A stretch of 5,358 nt of DNA from Syntrophomonadaceae bacterium (GTDB taxonomy: Bacteria; Bacillota_D; Dethiobacteria; DTU022). The notes under the pieces are model-generated. The model saw only the letters and a program-made list of their open reading frames with translations, did not search any database and was not told the DNA's origin. The position numbers and the translations under genes were made by a program. Numbering within the stretch: position 1 is the stretch's first letter; each line of letters starts with the position of its first letter. Where the stretch lies: contig PWUG01000148.1 of assembly GCA_003562605.1 (NCBI GenBank), forward strand, positions 1-5,358, read 5' to 3'. This document shows positions 3,431 through 5,358 of this stretch, one piece after another.

Positions 3431-5358
3431 ATGAAATCTGATAGTTTCAAGATTAAACGCCGCACCTTTCTAAAAGCGGCGCTGGCTACCGGAGCTGCAG
3501 TCAGTACAGGAATGTCTATTCCGCGTTTTGCCAAAGCTTCGGATGAGATTGTTGAAGATGCCGAAAAGAAAGTTTTTACTTTCTGCGGTGTTTGCAGCGC
3601 TAACTGTGGCATGATTGCGTACGTAAAAAATGGGCGTTTAGTACATATAGAAGGAAATCCCTACGATTTCGTATCGGGTAATCCTTATAACCCGGAAGAT
3701 GGAGGGCGGATTTGCGTGAAAGGATATAACGCAATCAAAACCCTTTATGATCCAGATCGTATTAAATACCCTTTGCGGCGAACCAACCCAAATAAGGGAA
3801 TTGATGAAGACCCCGGGTTTGAAAGGATTAGCTGGGAAGAAGCTATTGAAGAAACAGCTGCCCGTCTAAAGGAATCGATTGCTCAGCATGGTCCGGAGAG
3901 TCATCTACATATGACCCGCAGTAACGATTTTGGGAACCGACTTCGTGCCGTAATTGGCACCCCTAACCATGTCTGCCACCAGAGCACCTGCTTTACAACC
4001 CAGCAGGCGGCCTGGGCAGGAATGGTCATGGGCAGCGGCCGTCCCTGGACCCATGATTTAGAAAACGCTAAATACATTTTAACCATGGGCTTTGACGGTA
4101 TGGGTAAAGCTAAGAACCCGCACCTGCAGGGCCTTTCAAAAGCGCTGCAAAGGGGAGCGAAACTTGTTTCGCTGGATCCCTATCGTTCAAAAACTGCAGC
4201 CAGGGCCCACAAGTGGCTGCCGATCAGACCCGGTTATGACCTGGCTTTTGCCCTGGCCATGATCTATGTCATAGTTACTGAGAACCTTTATAACCGTGAA
4301 TTTGTGGAAAATTACATAGAAGGCCTGGCGGAATTACGTGCGCATATTACTGCCCGGGGATACACGCCCGAATGGGCCGCTAATCTTATCGATACTCCTG
4401 GCATAACAGCTGATGTGATTCGTGAAATTGCCCGCGAATTTGCCGACCCGGCTAACCAACCCGCGCACCTTGCACACCATAAACGGGATGCTGCCGGACC
4501 TAACTATGTTAACAGCACCAACCTGGCCCAGGCCCAGTTAACCCTGGATGCCCTGGTTGGTACCATTGACCGACCCGGAGGGATGACTCTTCCACGGAAC
4601 CCGAGCATGCCCGGTTTTGATGCACTATTCCCTATCCCGGAAGAGCTGCAGGAACAGATGCCTGAAATAAGGCGGGAGCGGATTGATAACTGGGAAGAAC
4701 GCGGTCCCTTTATGAGTTTCCCGCACGGCAATTTTGCTACCCTGCCTTACGGTATTCTTAATGAAAAGCCGTACCCGGTTAAAACCGCCTTGATCAGGGG
4801 ATATAACCCGCTCTCGTTCCCCGATCACCTGACCATGATAGAGGCTTTTAAAAAGCTTGACTTTATTGTAACCTGCGAAATCTATCCATCAGAGATGGCC
4901 TGGCTTTCGGATATTGTACTTCCTGAGCCGATCTGGTTGGAAATCTCAGGCATGGGACCTCGTAACTACCACAGTCTTTACCCTCAAATACACGTCCGTA
5001 ACCCGGTAGTTCCGCAGCTGCATGAAGAAGCAAGAGGCTTTGGCGGTATAATAGTTGCCCTGGCAGAGGCGATGGGTTATGGCGAATATTTCCGCGACAC
5101 CTCAGAAGGCGGTTCCGGTAATATCAGCGGAGGCAAATTTAACAACCTGCGCTTACAGGCCCTTGGCAGCAGCTGGAATGAGCTGGTTAACAGCCCCACA
5201 GGATTATGGGAACCGGCTGATCCGGAAGCGCGCCAGTTTGTACCGCGCGAAGAATTTGGTACTCCCAGCGGTAAGATCGAACTCTACTCAACCTTGTTTG
5301 AGGAAAACGGCTTTGATCCGCTGCCGACCTGGAAACCGCGTCGTGAAGAACCGGATGA
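3431..5358 (+). CDS. Tat-exported molybdopterin oxidoreductase, PsrA/PhsA/ArrA-like catalytic subunit (3' end cut off)
   Basis: This is the catalytic subunit of a Mo- or W-bis-PGD enzyme of the DMSO reductase superfamily, predicted to act outside the cytoplasmic membrane. The frame is open from ATG 3431 to the window end (642 codons). The N-terminus carries a twin-arginine signal (KRRTFLK at 9-15, then an Ala-rich stretch, likely cleavage after AKA at 34-36). A [4Fe-4S] motif follows: C52, C55, C59 and C95, with K97 after it. The likely metal ligand is C187 in VCHQSTC. Other family segments are ENAKYILTMG (211-220), GAKLVSLDPYRSKTA (242-256), WLPIRPGYDLAFALAMIY (262-279) and GTIDRPGGM (377-385). 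TPSGKIELYS (611-620) marks entry to the C-terminal cofactor domain, so I estimate that about 100-130 residues are missing. The layout resembles polysulfide, thiosulfate and arsenate reductases, but the substrate cannot be assigned. A ferredoxin-like B subunit would be expected downstream. The gene is more GC-rich than its neighbours. Confidence 0.92.
   Translation, partial: MKSDSFKIKRRTFLKAALATGAAVSTGMSIPRFAKASDEIVEDAEKKVFTFCGVCSANCGMIAYVKNGRLVHIEGNPYDFVSGNPYNPEDGGRICVKGYNAIKTLYDPDRIKYPLRRTNPNKGIDEDPGFERISWEEAIEETAARLKESIAQHGPESHLHMTRSNDFGNRLRAVIGTPNHVCHQSTCFTTQQAAWAGMVMGSGRPWTHDLENAKYILTMGFDGMGKAKNPHLQGLSKALQRGAKLVSLDPYRSKTAARAHKWLPIRPGYDLAFALAMIYVIVTENLYNREFVENYIEGLAELRAHITARGYTPEWAANLIDTPGITADVIREIAREFADPANQPAHLAHHKRDAAGPNYVNSTNLAQAQLTLDALVGTIDRPGGMTLPRNPSMPGFDALFPIPEELQEQMPEIRRERIDNWEERGPFMSFPHGNFATLPYGILNEKPYPVKTALIRGYNPLSFPDHLTMIEAFKKLDFIVTCEIYPSEMAWLSDIVLPEPIWLEISGMGPRNYHSLYPQIHVRNPVVPQLHEEARGFGGIIVALAEAMGYGEYFRDTSEGGSGNISGGKFNNLRLQALGSSWNELVNSPTGLWEPADPEARQFVPREEFGTPSGKIELYSTLFEENGFDPLPTWKPRREEPD

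Noticed and set aside
3418..3441. Short GTG-started frame overlapping the molybdoenzyme start
   Set aside because: The GTG lies within the ribosome binding site, so it cannot be served by it, and the frame is only seven codons.

Overview
The window looks like the start of an operon from an anaerobic, probably low-to-moderate GC Gram-positive bacterium of the Clostridia. The clues are strong AGGAGG-type ribosome binding sites, GTG and TTG starts, an AT-rich promoter region and Rnf proteins of the clostridial type. This assignment is an inference from style, because there is no rRNA or other taxonomic marker here.

Layout: positions 1-384 are an AT-rich upstream region with no convincing full-size gene. 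It holds a weak possible terminator (about 69-93), a perfect TATAAT inside an 11-bp inverted repeat (121-174), a Rex-like redox operator candidate (244-261), a very strong Shine-Dalgarno (280-287) with no properly spaced start codon, and a 28-codon ORF (302-388) that overlaps the first gene by four bases. Four genes on the plus strand then follow with gaps of 18-57 nt: rnfC (385-1689), rnfD (best start TTG 1747, to 2754), a TorD/DmsD-family chaperone (2773-3408), and a Tat-exported molybdopterin oxidoreductase (3431 to beyond the window end, 642 codons visible). No gene is seen on the minus strand.

How the genes may work together: RnfC is a peripheral cytoplasmic flavo-iron-sulfur protein that in known Rnf complexes handles NAD(H). 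RnfD is an integral membrane flavoprotein. The TorD-like protein is the expected chaperone for insertion of Mo/W-bis-PGD into the large oxidoreductase, which carries an RR signal peptide and so acts outside the membrane. The arrangement suggests that NADH electrons taken up by RnfC reach an extracytoplasmic molybdoenzyme of the PsrA/PhsA/ArrA-like group through an RnfD-containing membrane module. This is a partial Rnf: rnfG, rnfE, rnfA and rnfB are not next to rnfCD, where they would normally lie. The use of an Rnf fragment as the electron feed of a respiratory molybdoenzyme is the most interesting aspect of the window. The terminal acceptor cannot be named from this sequence, and the electron-transfer and other partner subunits would lie downstream of position 5358.
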